Origin: CAZDET01 sp964504335 | Lineage (GTDB): Bacteria > Bacteroidota > Bacteroidia > Chitinophagales > Saprospiraceae | DNA: 42,759 bases | Direction of reading: 5' to 3' | NCBI GenBank assembly: GCA_964504335.1 | Contig: CAZDET010000045.1 | Location: 1-42,759, forward strand | In this document: positions 24,848 through 33,167 of the stretch, one piece after another | Numbering within the stretch: the first letter of the stretch is position 1 | Layout: each line of letters begins with the position of its first letter | Program-made: the position numbers and the translations under genes | The notes under the pieces: generated by a model | Told to the model about the DNA's origin: nothing | Database searches by the model: none | What the model saw: only the letters and a program-made list of their open reading frames with translations

Positions 24848-26554
24848 ATGAACATATCCACATTCCCCGATTTCTCCTACGAACGCCCCGACATGGAGGA
24901 ATTAGAAGGGCGATTTCGATCCAATTTGTCTGAATTCCGCGCTGCCACTTCTGCTTCAGCAGCAATCGATTCCCTGAAGGCCATCTACCAAATTACCCGG
25001 GAATACACCACTGCCCACAGCATCTGCAATATCCGGCACACCATCGACACCCACGACCCCTTCTACGATACCGAACACAACTTCTTCGATGAGAATGCAC
25101 CGCGCACGGAAATCTGGCGGATGGATCTCTACCGCTCGCTACTCGATTCGCCCCTGCGGCCCGAATTAGAGCGGCATTTTGGGCCCCAGCTTTTTCGAAT
25201 CGCCGAAACCAGCCTGCGCACCTTTCACCCCGATGTATACGAACTCCTGCAGGAGGAAAATCGCCTGACTAGCCAGTATCTGCGGCTCACTGCCCAGGCA
25301 CAAATCGAATTCGACGGGCAGACCTACAACCTGTCGAGCATCCGACCAAAAGAAATTGCCGCCGATCGGGCCCTCCGCCGGCGGGCTTCCATGGCCAAGT
25401 GGGCCTTCTTCGCCGATAATGGCGAAGAACTCGACCGCATCTTCGATGAACTCGTGCGGGTCCGTACCAAGATCGCCCGAACCCTGGGCTACGACAACTA
25501 CATCGGCCTGGCCTACGACCGCCTGCAGCGTACCGACTACGGCCCCAAAGAAGTAGCGGCCTTCCGCGAATCGGTCCACAAGTATTTCGTACCAGTCGCC
25601 AACCAACTGTACGAACGCCAGCAAAAGACCCTCGGGCTGGATCGCCTGAACTACTACGACGAAGAGTTTCGCTTCCCCGAAGGCAATCCCGTACCAAAAG
25701 GAAGCCCGGAATGGATCGTCGAACAGGCCATCCGGATGTACGATGAATTATCGCCGGAAACGGGTGCCTTTTTCCACTTCATGCACGACCATCAGCTGAT
25801 GGACCTCATTGCCCGCAACGGCAAGTCGCCGGGCGGCTACTGCACCTTCATTCCCCGCTACGGCACGCCCTATATTTTCTCCAATTTCAACGGTACCAGC
25901 AGCGATATCGACGTACTGACCCACGAAATCGGCCACGCGTTTCAAATGTACTGTAGCCGGGATTTCGAGGTATCCGAATACAACTTCCCCACACTGGAGG
26001 CCTGTGAGATCCACTCCATGAGCATGGAGTTTTTCACCTGGCCCTGGATGTCTTTGTTTTTTGAAGAAGACGCCCACAAATACAAGCAGGAGCACCTGGC
26101 GAGCGCGGTCCGCTTCCTGCCCTACGGCGTGGCGGTCGACGAGTTTCAACACCGCATTTACGAGCAGCCGGACCTCAGCCCCGCCGAACGCCACGCTACC
26201 TGGCGGGCCATCGAGCGCAAGTACCTCCCGCAGCGCGATTACGCCGATAATGCCTTCCTCGAAGCCGGCGGCTTCTGGCAGAAGCAGGCCCATATTTTCT
26301 CCGTCCCGTTCTACTACATCGACTACACCCTCGCACAGATATGTGCCCTGCAATTCTTCCAGCGCGATCGCCAAGACCACCCCGCCGCCTGGGCCGACTA
26401 CCTACAACTCTGCCAAGCGGGCGGCAGCCAGTCCTTCCTCGAACTCGTCGAACTGGCCAAACTGAAAGCTCCCTTCGAAGAATCAGTCATTCGGGAGGTA
26501 GCCAATCACGTATCAACGGAATTGGAGAGCATGTTGGCGGATTCGTTAGTTTAA
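24848..26554 (+). CDS. M3-family oligoendopeptidase (PepF-like)
   Basis: Cytoplasmic zinc metallopeptidase of 568 residues that cleaves short peptides. The zinc motif HEIGH is at 359-363 within DVLTHEIGHAFQMY, and the third ligand is probably Glu387 in LEACEIHSMSMEFF. The N-terminal helical half (residues 1-250) and the C-terminal active-site half follow the M3B layout. The substrate-binding Tyr region (SVPFYYIDYTLAQICALQFF) is present. It is monocistronic, and its stop is 3 bp from the stop of the convergent FemAB/GNAT-like gene. Probably peptide turnover. Confidence 0.92.
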   Translation: MNISTFPDFSYERPDMEELEGRFRSNLSEFRAATSASAAIDSLKAIYQITREYTTAHSICNIRHTIDTHDPFYDTEHNFFDENAPRTEIWRMDLYRSLLDSPLRPELERHFGPQLFRIAETSLRTFHPDVYELLQEENRLTSQYLRLTAQAQIEFDGQTYNLSSIRPKEIAADRALRRRASMAKWAFFADNGEELDRIFDELVRVRTKIARTLGYDNYIGLAYDRLQRTDYGPKEVAAFRESVHKYFVPVANQLYERQQKTLGLDRLNYYDEEFRFPEGNPVPKGSPEWIVEQAIRMYDELSPETGAFFHFMHDHQLMDLIARNGKSPGGYCTFIPRYGTPYIFSNFNGTSSDIDVLTHEIGHAFQMYCSRDFEVSEYNFPTLEACEIHSMSMEFFTWPWMSLFFEEDAHKYKQEHLASAVRFLPYGVAVDEFQHRIYEQPDLSPAERHATWRAIERKYLPQRDYADNAFLEAGGFWQKQAHIFSVPFYYIDYTLAQICALQFFQRDRQDHPAAWADYLQLCQAGGSQSFLELVELAKLKAPFEESVIREVANHVSTELESMLADSLV

Positions 26555-26557
26555 TGT

Positions 26558-27490
26558 CTAACCTGCTAAATTACTGAGCTCTAACGCACCAATAGTCTTC
26601 ATCCATCCGGGCCGCTCATCCCGCGTCACGTGAAAGCGCGGCTCGGTGTAACCTCCGAAGGAACCGGCCAGATCATTGGGTACGGCCTGAAAATCCAGCA
26701 TGAGCGGCCGCCCGGCGTGCGACCGGATGAAATAGTCCAACAACAAGGCAAGTGCGTGCTCCTTTTTTCCGATGGCGGATTCTACGGAAATGAAGGCCAT
26801 TACCTTACCGTGGCTGTAGATGAAAAACGCAACCGCCAGCAGTTCTCCTTGCCGATTCTGAAGACCACTGGCGAATCCCCACCCGCGGTGCAACACCTGG
26901 TACATGATGCGTTGCAACCCGTGGAATATCCATTCCTCCCGGGCTGTATTTCGGGCCTGCTTTCGGTAAAACTCCGCGATGCGCTCGGGTTTGATACTCG
27001 AAATGGGTAGGAGATCGGCTGCCTCCGCTTGCTGGAGCTGGTTCTTGAGCTCATCGGAAAAAGAAGCCGCTATCGTCTCGTACGGCTTGCTCAGATCGAG
27101 AAAATGGAAAGGCTCCGCCACTTCGCTTAGTTGGTATTCGGGCAAGCGGGGCCGGCTCTGAGGCTCTATGGTCAACTGAATCGTCCGGTATTGCTCGGGG
27201 ATGGCCCGCCAAAAAGCCTTCACGCGGGCCGGCGAAAGTGCCCGTACGCTGTAAATCGCCAACTCGCGAATCAACTTGGGCTGCTGCAAAGCCGGCCGTC
27301 GGAAGAAAACCTGATCGTATGGTAACGGCATCACCGAATGGTAATCATCCTCCACCAACGCATCCCAATGCCGGGCCGTCTGGTCCAAAAACCACCGGTA
27401 CCCAAATATGTGGCCGTTCGGTGCAAAGTGCACGCAGCTATTCCATTTCTGCTGATCGAGTTCTTCCTGCGGGACAAAGCGGACCTGCAT
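26558..27490 (-). CDS. FemAB/GNAT-like acyltransferase
   Basis: A 310-residue protein of the GNAT fold, closest in layout to FemAB/'GNAT family' proteins common in Bacteroidota. N-terminal GHIFGYRWFLDQTARHWDALVEDDYHSVMPLPYDQ and C-terminal FASGLQNRQGELLAVAFFIYSHGKVMAFISVES, with a terminal lipid/aminoacyl-transferase-like block (LLLDYFIRSHAGRPLMLDFQA), support this. No specific substrate can be assigned; peptide-bridge or amino-acyl transfer at the cell wall is a family-based guess. The last codons (ELSNLAG) fall in octamer-like repeat sequence. Confidence 0.7.
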   Translation of the reverse strand: MQVRFVPQEELDQQKWNSCVHFAPNGHIFGYRWFLDQTARHWDALVEDDYHSVMPLPYDQVFFRRPALQQPKLIRELAIYSVRALSPARVKAFWRAIPEQYRTIQLTIEPQSRPRLPEYQLSEVAEPFHFLDLSKPYETIAASFSDELKNQLQQAEAADLLPISSIKPERIAEFYRKQARNTAREEWIFHGLQRIMYQVLHRGWGFASGLQNRQGELLAVAFFIYSHGKVMAFISVESAIGKKEHALALLLDYFIRSHAGRPLMLDFQAVPNDLAGSFGGYTEPRFHVTRDERPGWMKTIGALELSNLAG

Positions 27491-27500
27491 GTTTGTTTCT

Positions 27501-27600
27501 AGATATTTAGACTTTTAGATATTTTGCAATAAGATCACTTCCCCTAAAGGTCTACCTATCTAACTAAAGGTCTACCCACCTAAAAGTCTAACGGTCTATA
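27501..27600. repeat. Octamer-phased intergenic repeat array
   Basis: Two blocks. 27501-27520 on the plus strand reads AGATATTTAGACTTTTAGAT, with TTAGA recurring every 8 bp. 27544-27600 carries a 20-bp direct repeat (27544-27563, 27564-27583) plus a partial third. On the minus strand this block falls into octamers ending in GACC or GACT (TATAGACC, GTTAGACT, GGTAGACC). It lies between two divergent genes. Confidence 0.6.
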
Positions 27601-27644
27601 AATAAAACCTCTCCCCTCCCACCGGCGTTTTCTGCCAAAAACGC

Positions 27645-27866
27645 ATGCTGCAATTCAAAACCAACATCCATTGCGGAAATTGCATCCGAACGGTGACGCC
27701 TTTTCTGGCACAACTGCCCACCATCGAGCGATGGGAAGTGGATACCGAGCATCCCGACCACATCCTGCGCGTTTACGGCGATCAGGTAGCTGTTGAAGAC
27801 GTGACCGTCCTGGTACAGGAAGCCGGCTTCCGGATTGAACCGCTGGAAGAAAATAAAGTTGCTTGA
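27645..27866 (+). CDS. Heavy-metal-associated (HMA) domain protein, copper-chaperone-like
   Basis: A 73-residue single-domain protein, close to the 65-70 residues usual for copper chaperones. It has the ferredoxin-like HMA pattern with a metal-binding CxxC (IHCGNCI, Cys10 and Cys13) and a second half VYGDQVAVEDVTVLVQEAGFRIEPL. The typical MxCxxC methionine is replaced by Ile-His. It overlaps the downstream deaminase-like gene by 4 bp (27863-27866). No P-type ATPase is nearby, so the partner is unknown; cytosolic Cu(I) or Zn binding is inferred. Confidence 0.82.
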   Translation: MLQFKTNIHCGNCIRTVTPFLAQLPTIERWEVDTEHPDHILRVYGDQVAVEDVTVLVQEAGFRIEPLEENKVA

Positions 27867-28783
27867 TCGAATTACCTCCGAGTCCACTTCAGGAATTGGC
27901 CGATCCTTTGTGGCAAGCAGCAGGGGTTCGGTTACTGATCAAACGCGACGATTTACTCGTACCCGCTCCGGGTGACCCGCTCCAGGGAAATAAGTGCCGA
28001 AAATTAAAGTACAACCTGCTAGCGGCCCGCGAGCGCGGCATCTCGCATCTGCTCACGCTGGGTGGCCCGTACAGCAATCACCTGGCAGCCGTTGCCTCCG
28101 CGGGCCGCCGGTACGGTTTCCAAACGACGGGGTTAGTCAGAGGCGAACCCGTACACAACCCCACAATCGAGCAATTAGAGCGCGATGGGATGCGCCTGGT
28201 GTTTGTAAGTCGTCACCTCTTCGAACTGCTGCGAAGCCAACAGCACCTACCGCTGCTCGAACCACCCTATTACTTCATTCCGGAAGGTGGCTCCAACCGT
28301 TTCGCTCAGCGCGGACTGGCCGAACTCGCCGATGAACTACTCATCCAACATCCATCCCCGCCCGACTACGTGGCCATTTCCTGTGGTACGGGCGGCAGTG
28401 CCGCCGGATTGATTTGCGGATTGAATGGCCGCAGCCACGTGCTGGGCTTCAGCGCACTGAAGGGCGGTTTTATGGAGGCTACCGTAGCGAACTGGCTCCG
28501 GCAATTTCGTTATTCGGGTCCGGCTAATTATTCGATTTTCAGTGATTATCACCTGGGCGGATTCGCAAAGGTGCCTCCCCAATTGCAGAATTTCATCCGG
28601 GAATTTCAGGCTCAACATGACATACTGTTAGATCCTATTTACACCGGAAAGTTATTTTTCGGCCTGTACAACCTATTACAAAACGGCTACTTTCAACCGG
28701 GTCAAACGATAGTAGCCATTCATACGGGGGGCTTGCAGGGCATCAAAAAAACAGCCACTCCACCAGAGCAATCGCAGCCGTGA
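27863..28783 (+). CDS. 1-aminocyclopropane-1-carboxylate deaminase / D-cysteine desulfhydrase family (PLP enzyme)
   Basis: A 306-residue fold-type II PLP enzyme. The cofactor lysine is in QGNKCRKLKYN (Lys44, aligned to the GNK lysine of ACC deaminases), and GGPYSNHLAAVA supplies the catalytic Ser-Asn block. A glycine-rich phosphate-binding loop is visible (SCGTGGSAAGLICG), as is DPIYTGKLFFGLY near the C-terminus. Translation starts at TTG (27863), overlapping the HMA gene stop. The reaction may be ACC deamination, D-cysteine desulfhydration or another D-amino-acid elimination; sequence alone does not decide. A thiol-metabolising enzyme next to a metal-binding protein fits D-cysteine chemistry at least as well. 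Confidence 0.88.
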   Translation: MIELPPSPLQELADPLWQAAGVRLLIKRDDLLVPAPGDPLQGNKCRKLKYNLLAARERGISHLLTLGGPYSNHLAAVASAGRRYGFQTTGLVRGEPVHNPTIEQLERDGMRLVFVSRHLFELLRSQQHLPLLEPPYYFIPEGGSNRFAQRGLAELADELLIQHPSPPDYVAISCGTGGSAAGLICGLNGRSHVLGFSALKGGFMEATVANWLRQFRYSGPANYSIFSDYHLGGFAKVPPQLQNFIREFQAQHDILLDPIYTGKLFFGLYNLLQNGYFQPGQTIVAIHTGGLQGIKKTATPPEQSQP

Positions 28784-29000
28784 TCAATCCGATAATTAGT
28801 AGAATATCGCGCTTTTTATGCTCTTGCCTACTTGCCACCACCCGCTGTTCGGAGGCCCGACTCAATCTCCTGCGCGAATACCCCCGATTCCCATTTCGAT
28901 CAAAATAGGGTTTCTGATTTCTAAAGTAACTGGCCTTAGGTTGCATTCGCCGGTTGGCCTGTACACTTTGCATGCCGCTACTTGCTGTTCCAAATGCCAT
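28743..29000 (-). CDS. Small tail-anchored membrane protein
   Basis: About 85 residues from the ATG at 29000 (MAFGTASSGMQ). The first 60 residues are polar and rich in Arg, Gln and Ser; the C-terminus is one hydrophobic helix (DILLIIGLITAAIALVEWLFF) ending the protein, preceded by HKKRD. This is the layout of a tail-anchored protein. I do not recognise a family. Its 3' end overlaps the 3' end of the convergent deaminase-like gene by 41 bp. A frame start at 29030 exists but adds only basic residues. Confidence 0.55.
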   Translation of the reverse strand: MAFGTASSGMQSVQANRRMQPKASYFRNQKPYFDRNGNRGYSRRRLSRASEQRVVASRQEHKKRDILLIIGLITAAIALVEWLFF

Positions 29001-29074
29001 GATTTTAGGTTTTCTTTTCAACCTACCCAAAATTCTCTGACAGATCCAGTTTTCTCGACGAACGAAAGGGGGGG

Positions 29075-29099
29075 AGTACTTTTGTCTCTCGCCACCTCA
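29075..29099 (+). repeat. 25-bp dispersed repeat, copy 1
   Basis: Matches the reverse complement of 31067-31091 at 24 of 25 positions. The core contains GTCTCTCGCCACCTCA. It lies in the intergenic space upstream of the small tail-anchored gene. Confidence 0.7.
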
Positions 29100-29105
29100 C
29101 CACAT

Positions 29106-29133
29106 AAAAAAACCATCCCGACTAGCAGGATGG
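29106..29133 (-). terminator. Intrinsic terminator of the NTF2-like gene
   Basis: On the minus strand: CCATCC, 9-nt loop, GGATGG, then seven T. It lies 60 bp beyond the stop of the NTF2-like gene at 29193 and separates that unit from the small tail-anchored gene. Confidence 0.7.
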
Positions 29134-29192
29134 CCCATGTTTCCCAAGGTTTCGTCCCCCTGAAACCTAGAAAACAACACATACTAAACTCT

Positions 29193-30023
29193 TTACATTT
29201 TTATCATGGCACCCATGACGGCTGCTGGGGTTTCGGCTTTTCCGGAAATATTGACCTGTTCGAAGTAATCGTACCAGCCAGAATCAACAACGGCCTGCTC
29301 GAAGGTGCGCATTACCTCGGAGTTGGGAAAGTGCAACACGGAGAAGAAATCGTATCCGATGCGTTCGTGGGTATCGCCTTCATTGACGCCGAAGCAGATC
29401 ACTTTCATGCCGGCATTCATCATTTGCTCGATGGCCGGGCCGACATTACTCATGAATGCCGCTCGCTCCTCCTCCGGCAAGGCTTTCCAGGCATCTTTGG
29501 CATTCCACATTTCAACGTACTGGACGCCGGGGTTTTGCATGGCTGCCGCCTCGGTGATTACCTCCATCAGGGGCGCTTGGTTGTAGTAGGCGTGCTCCTC
29601 CATTACTTCGCCCTCTTTGACGCGGACGGTGAAGTGCACCGGCACACTGACCGTACGATTGGTACCCTTTGCGGTTCCCTGCCAGTCTCCCCAGAAATTG
29701 ACCCACGTTTCTCCTTCATCCGTGATGACGCGTTCGAGGTAGTTTTCCTCGTAGGTGAGCGCGTAGGATTCCATGGCGGAAATCGTTTGCTGGAGGTTAT
29801 TCAGGTAGCTTTTGACATCCGTAGGTTCGGCCGAATTGTGATAAATGCCGGCATCTTCCGAGTATGCGGATTGCATCTTTGCCCAATCGCCGGCATTGTA
29901 CGCTTGTAACACTTGCTTAACGAGATCGATTTCGGGCGCAGTTTGTGTGTAGCGTTTATCGGATTGGGATTGGCTACTCCCAATCAGGAATAGCATAAAA
30001 AGTAGCATTGCAAATAGTCTCAT
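29193..30023 (-). CDS. Secreted NTF2/SnoaL-like protein
   Basis: A 276-residue exported protein with signal peptide MRLFAMLLFMLFLIGSSQSQS. Residues about 30-150 resemble the NTF2/SnoaL fold (VKQVLQAYNAGDWAKMQSAYSEDAGIYHN, GTNRTVSVPVHFTVRVKEGEVMEEHAYYNQAPLME). The C-terminal part, about 170-276, has a second ligand-binding-like segment (YDFFSVLHFPNSEVMRTFEQAVVDSGWYDYFEQVN), suggesting an added Dabb/EthD-like domain. It lies 33 bp after the SDR gene on the same strand and is followed by a terminator, so the two form a small operon. Substrate unknown. Confidence 0.78.
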   Translation of the reverse strand: MRLFAMLLFMLFLIGSSQSQSDKRYTQTAPEIDLVKQVLQAYNAGDWAKMQSAYSEDAGIYHNSAEPTDVKSYLNNLQQTISAMESYALTYEENYLERVITDEGETWVNFWGDWQGTAKGTNRTVSVPVHFTVRVKEGEVMEEHAYYNQAPLMEVITEAAAMQNPGVQYVEMWNAKDAWKALPEEERAAFMSNVGPAIEQMMNAGMKVICFGVNEGDTHERIGYDFFSVLHFPNSEVMRTFEQAVVDSGWYDYFEQVNISGKAETPAAVMGAMIKM

Positions 30024-30056
30024 AAAAGGTAAATTGAATATTGGGTGATGTTGAAT

Positions 30057-30992
30057 TTAAGCAAATCGATTCAAGGGAACTTCCGGTGGATTAAAGGAAA
30101 CTCCCAGCTCTCTTTCGGCCAGGGCGCTGCTGTACACTGTCTTGGGTGCGCCTTGCGGTGGTTGTTTGTTGAGCATCCGGGAGATGTCAGAAACGGGCCA
30201 ACTCTCACTGCTCAGCAGGTAGTTTTTTCCGTGTAGCCCCGAAGTAGTAGCCGCTTTGAATACACAATTTGCGACATCTTCCACATCCACCATGGCAAAG
30301 GCGACATCCTGATCGAACAGCATCTGAACAAATGGATTGGGAGCCATTTTTTCTTTGAATAAGAATTGCATTCCAACGGAAGTCGAATCCTGCCGGTTCG
30401 ACAATGGCCGGCCCACAACGAACGTGGGCGATACACTGACAATCTCTACGTTCGAATTCGGATGCATCTGCACGAATTGATCGACCAATTCATTGGCCTT
30501 AAATTTGGCCTGTGCGTAAGGGTGGCACTGATCGTCGATGTAGGGTGTATCCGATTCGCGGTAGACGTGTTCCGGTCCCCGATCGGGGGCGGGCATGGGA
30601 AAGGCCGCATTATATGCTGCAACCGACGCTACCAGTACAACTCTCTTCAATTGTGGTGCCTCCTGAATGGCTTCCAAAAAGTATCTGGTACCTTCAATGG
30701 TGGGGTCGAATAATTCGGTTTTCGGGTCCTGTACATCGAGCTGAAAAGGAGTGCCGCAATGTACCAGCAGATCACAATCTTGGATAAAGGCGCGTAAGGC
30801 CGCCCGATCTTCTACCCGCAGTTGCTTCAGTTGGAGGCGCTCCGCCCCTGGTAATTCGGTGAGGTGCCGGTATTTTTCTTCCTGAGAAGGGGCTGTCGCA
30901 GATACCAACACCCGATAGCCCTCCGACAAAAATTTTTTAGTGATGAAGCTTCCAATAAATCCGGAGCCTCCAATGATGCCGATAGTTTGCAT
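30057..30992 (-). CDS. NAD(P)-dependent epimerase/dehydratase-family (extended SDR) oxidoreductase
   Basis: A 311-residue cytoplasmic protein with an N-terminal Rossmann fold, IGIIGGSGFIGS, where Gly8, Gly11 and Gly14 form the GxxGxxG motif. The catalytic triad is visible as Ser123 (VASVAAYN) and YAQAK with Tyr159 and Lys163. It resembles the dihydroflavonol-4-reductase-like group (VVLVASVAAYNAAFP, PNSNVEIVSVSPTFVVGRPL). The substrate is probably a carbonyl or aldehyde, not identifiable here. It heads the SDR/NTF2-like pair. Confidence 0.88.
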   Translation of the reverse strand: MQTIGIIGGSGFIGSFITKKFLSEGYRVLVSATAPSQEEKYRHLTELPGAERLQLKQLRVEDRAALRAFIQDCDLLVHCGTPFQLDVQDPKTELFDPTIEGTRYFLEAIQEAPQLKRVVLVASVAAYNAAFPMPAPDRGPEHVYRESDTPYIDDQCHPYAQAKFKANELVDQFVQMHPNSNVEIVSVSPTFVVGRPLSNRQDSTSVGMQFLFKEKMAPNPFVQMLFDQDVAFAMVDVEDVANCVFKAATTSGLHGKNYLLSSESWPVSDISRMLNKQPPQGAPKTVYSSALAERELGVSFNPPEVPLNRFA

Positions 30993-31020
30993 TGCACGCT
31001 GAATTATGGGTTCGTACAGG

Positions 31021-31051
31021 CCAATTTACGGATATCCTCTTTACCGGGCAA
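31021..31051 (-). promoter_or_regulatory. Promoter for the SDR/NTF2-like operon
   Basis: On the minus strand: TTG at 31051-31049, 20 bp, then TAAATTGG at 31028-31021 (TAnnTTTG with one substitution). It lies 29 bp upstream of the ATG at 30992. Confidence 0.45.
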
Positions 31052-31066
31052 GCTCCGTTCGGTTTT

Positions 31067-31105
31067 TGAGGTGGCGAGAGACTAAAGTACTAACAGACCA
31101 AAATA
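31067..31105 (-). repeat. 25-bp dispersed repeat, copy 2, with octamer-like extension
   Basis: 31067-31091 is the reverse complement of 29075-29099 with one mismatch. Beyond it, 31092-31105 continues on the minus strand as TTTTGGTCTGTTAG, matching the octamer style of the arrays at 27.5 kb. It lies between the LytTR regulator gene and the SDR gene. Confidence 0.6.
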
Positions 31106-31111
31106 CCAATT

Positions 31112-31834
31112 TCAACTTTCACTCTTAATCAACGCCAAAAAGCTCTCCCGGTAGCTCCGGCCGATGGGCAGCGTGGCAAGGGAGGTAAACACCTGATTGG
31201 CTTCAATGCGCTCCACGTAGTCGAGATGAACCATGTAGGACCGGTGGATGCGGCAAAAGCGGTTGGAAGGTAGGGTTTCTTCCCAAAATTTGAGGGTATA
31301 GGAGAGGAAGTGATGGGTATCGGTTAGGTAGACGTAGGAAAAATCTTCCTCGGCTTTGATGTAGACGATCTTTTTTAAATCCAGTTTTAGCAGCGCGCGA
31401 TCCGATTTAACAAACAGGTAGGAATCGGCAGGGTCGGCTACCGCGGGCGGCGCGGACGATGGAACTTCCGGCGGTGCATTGGTAGGATGGAGCACCTTGG
31501 TGACGGCCTTGAGAAAGCGCTCGAACGAGATGGGTTTCAAGAGGTAGTCCACCACCGAATACTCGTAGCCCTCCAGGGCATATTCGGAAAAGGCGGTCGT
31601 CAGGATGATGCGCGGGCGGTAGGGAAGCACTTTAATGAAATCCATACCCGACAACTTGGGCAGGTGAATATCGAGAAAGAGCAAGTCTACCGGATGGTCG
31701 CGCAAATAATCGAGGGCGGCCAACGGATCCGTATAGCTACCCATCAATTCGAGATTCGGCAGCTCGTTGATGTAGCGCTCCAGGATGCGTTGGGCGGGGA
31801 GTTGATCCTCAATAATCAGACATCGACATTTCAT
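31112..31834 (-). CDS. LytTR-family response regulator
   Basis: A 240-residue DNA-binding response regulator. The receiver domain (1-115) has Asp55 in LLFLDIHLPK as the phosphoacceptor, Thr80 and Lys100 in the usual places (ILTT, LLKP). A linker of about 20 residues leads to a LytTR DNA-binding domain at about 135-240 (FVKSDRALLKLDLKKIVYIKAEEDFSYVYL, FCRIHRSYMVHLDYVERIE). It overlaps the upstream sensor-kinase gene by 26 bp. LytTR proteins bind direct repeats near target promoters; the target may be the divergent receptor gene. Confidence 0.93.
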   Translation of the reverse strand: MKCRCLIIEDQLPAQRILERYINELPNLELMGSYTDPLAALDYLRDHPVDLLFLDIHLPKLSGMDFIKVLPYRPRIILTTAFSEYALEGYEYSVVDYLLKPISFERFLKAVTKVLHPTNAPPEVPSSAPPAVADPADSYLFVKSDRALLKLDLKKIVYIKAEEDFSYVYLTDTHHFLSYTLKFWEETLPSNRFCRIHRSYMVHLDYVERIEANQVFTSLATLPIGRSYRESFLALIKSES

Positions 31835-32891
31835 AGACCTCCCGGTTGATGGTACTGAGTTCCATTCTTAAATTGACGATGTAGTAATGCCCTTCCTTGC
31901 GGTGATCGAGGGTAAACTTACCCGGATACAGCAGCTCCAGGCGCTTGCGTACATTGGCCAGGCCAATGCCGCGCGACAGGTATTGCTTCGAGCGATTATC
32001 TGTCTCGACGAAAGTATTGCGGCAATAAAAATGCAATTGACCGTCTTCGATCGTAGCTCGGATCTGAATATCAATATCACCTGCCTGGCTCATCAGGCTG
32101 TGCTTAAAGCAATTTTCCACAAAGATGATTAACACCAGGGGGGCTATTTTGTAATTAGCCGTCTCTCCCGTTACCTGGAAGGAGACATGCCCGCGGTCTT
32201 CCATCTGCAATTCCTGCAGTTGAATGAAGTCTTCCAGGTAGCGCAATTCCTTTTTCAGGGGCACGAAAGTTTCCTGGCTCTCGTAAAGCATGTAGCGCAA
32301 TATTGCGGAAAGCTGCATGATGATTTCGCCCGTCTTGGGCGACTGCTCCTGTGCGTAGGAGTACAGGTTATTCAAATTATTGAACAGAAAATGGGGGTTG
32401 AGTTGGGATTTCAAAAACTGCAATTCACTCGAAACCTTCTCCTGCTTCAGCTGGTCGAGATCGTTTTGCTTTTGCAGGTTATCCCAGGCCAGTTTGGCCC
32501 CTACGAAGAAGAGAATCGTCGGCCCAATGTCGAGCAAGGTGGGTAGAAACCCCAAAAACGTCTTCCCGCGCTGCACATCGCCGTAGAAAATGCGCTCCAT
32601 CACGTATTCCTCCACCAGAATCACGACGATGAGCAGCATGATGCTGAATAGCCCCGTTTCGATGTAGCGTTTCCGGTACAAATACTGGGGCAGGATCCAG
32701 TAACAAAGCAACATCACGGCCACAAAGTAATTGAGGGCAAAGGCCAGCTCCCGCCATCCGACGGTCTCGTCGCGATCGAGGCGCTCGTTGTAGAAATTCA
32801 CCTGCTGAATGAGCACCACGGTATACAAGGCCCAAAGCAGTAGTTGGAAAAGTACTTCTCGCTGCCACCCTTTTTTGATAGTCCAAGCCAT
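31809..32891 (-). CDS. LytS/YehU-type sensor histidine kinase
   Basis: A 360-residue membrane kinase. Four hydrophobic segments occupy about residues 12-135, followed by a coiled-coil linker and the His_kinase domain with FLKSQLNPHFLFNNLNNLYSYA (His167). The ATP-binding domain shows PLVLIIFVENCFKHSL (N box) and RGIGLANVRKRLELLYP (G box). There is no large periplasmic sensor domain, so the signal is probably sensed in the membrane. It is translationally coupled to the LytTR regulator downstream and divergent from the outer-membrane receptor gene. Confidence 0.92.
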   Translation of the reverse strand: MAWTIKKGWQREVLFQLLLWALYTVVLIQQVNFYNERLDRDETVGWRELAFALNYFVAVMLLCYWILPQYLYRKRYIETGLFSIMLLIVVILVEEYVMERIFYGDVQRGKTFLGFLPTLLDIGPTILFFVGAKLAWDNLQKQNDLDQLKQEKVSSELQFLKSQLNPHFLFNNLNNLYSYAQEQSPKTGEIIMQLSAILRYMLYESQETFVPLKKELRYLEDFIQLQELQMEDRGHVSFQVTGETANYKIAPLVLIIFVENCFKHSLMSQAGDIDIQIRATIEDGQLHFYCRNTFVETDNRSKQYLSRGIGLANVRKRLELLYPGKFTLDHRKEGHYYIVNLRMELSTINREVYEMSMSDY

Positions 32892-33167
32892 AATACGAAC
32901 GGGTGATTAATTGACTAATAGTAATGCTAAAAACGGGCGCCTGGCTGCATTTTAGGCAAAAAGACCGATCAATCCTACCCCGATCCGGTTGAAGGGAGCT
33001 CCTGGCCGGTTGAACGACGGCATGTCATTGCCCCCTTGCCAGCTGTCGTTCACCGATTTCTCTAGAATAGTGGTGATCCTTGTTGGTACATCATTGTTAT
33101 GGCAGCGTTTACTACTCGATCTTTCGGACCAATTCTATTCTTATCACGAATGACGTTATACAACTAC

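Noticed and set aside
27544..27583. CRISPR-like direct repeats
   Set aside because: Units are 20 bp in direct tandem without spacers, resolve into 8-bp periods, and no cas genes are present.
28818..29909. Long plus-strand open frame opposite the NTF2-like gene
   Set aside because: It runs antisense to a gene with a clear signal peptide and domain, crosses the NTF2-like gene's terminator and the dispersed repeat, and its translation has no recognisable domain.
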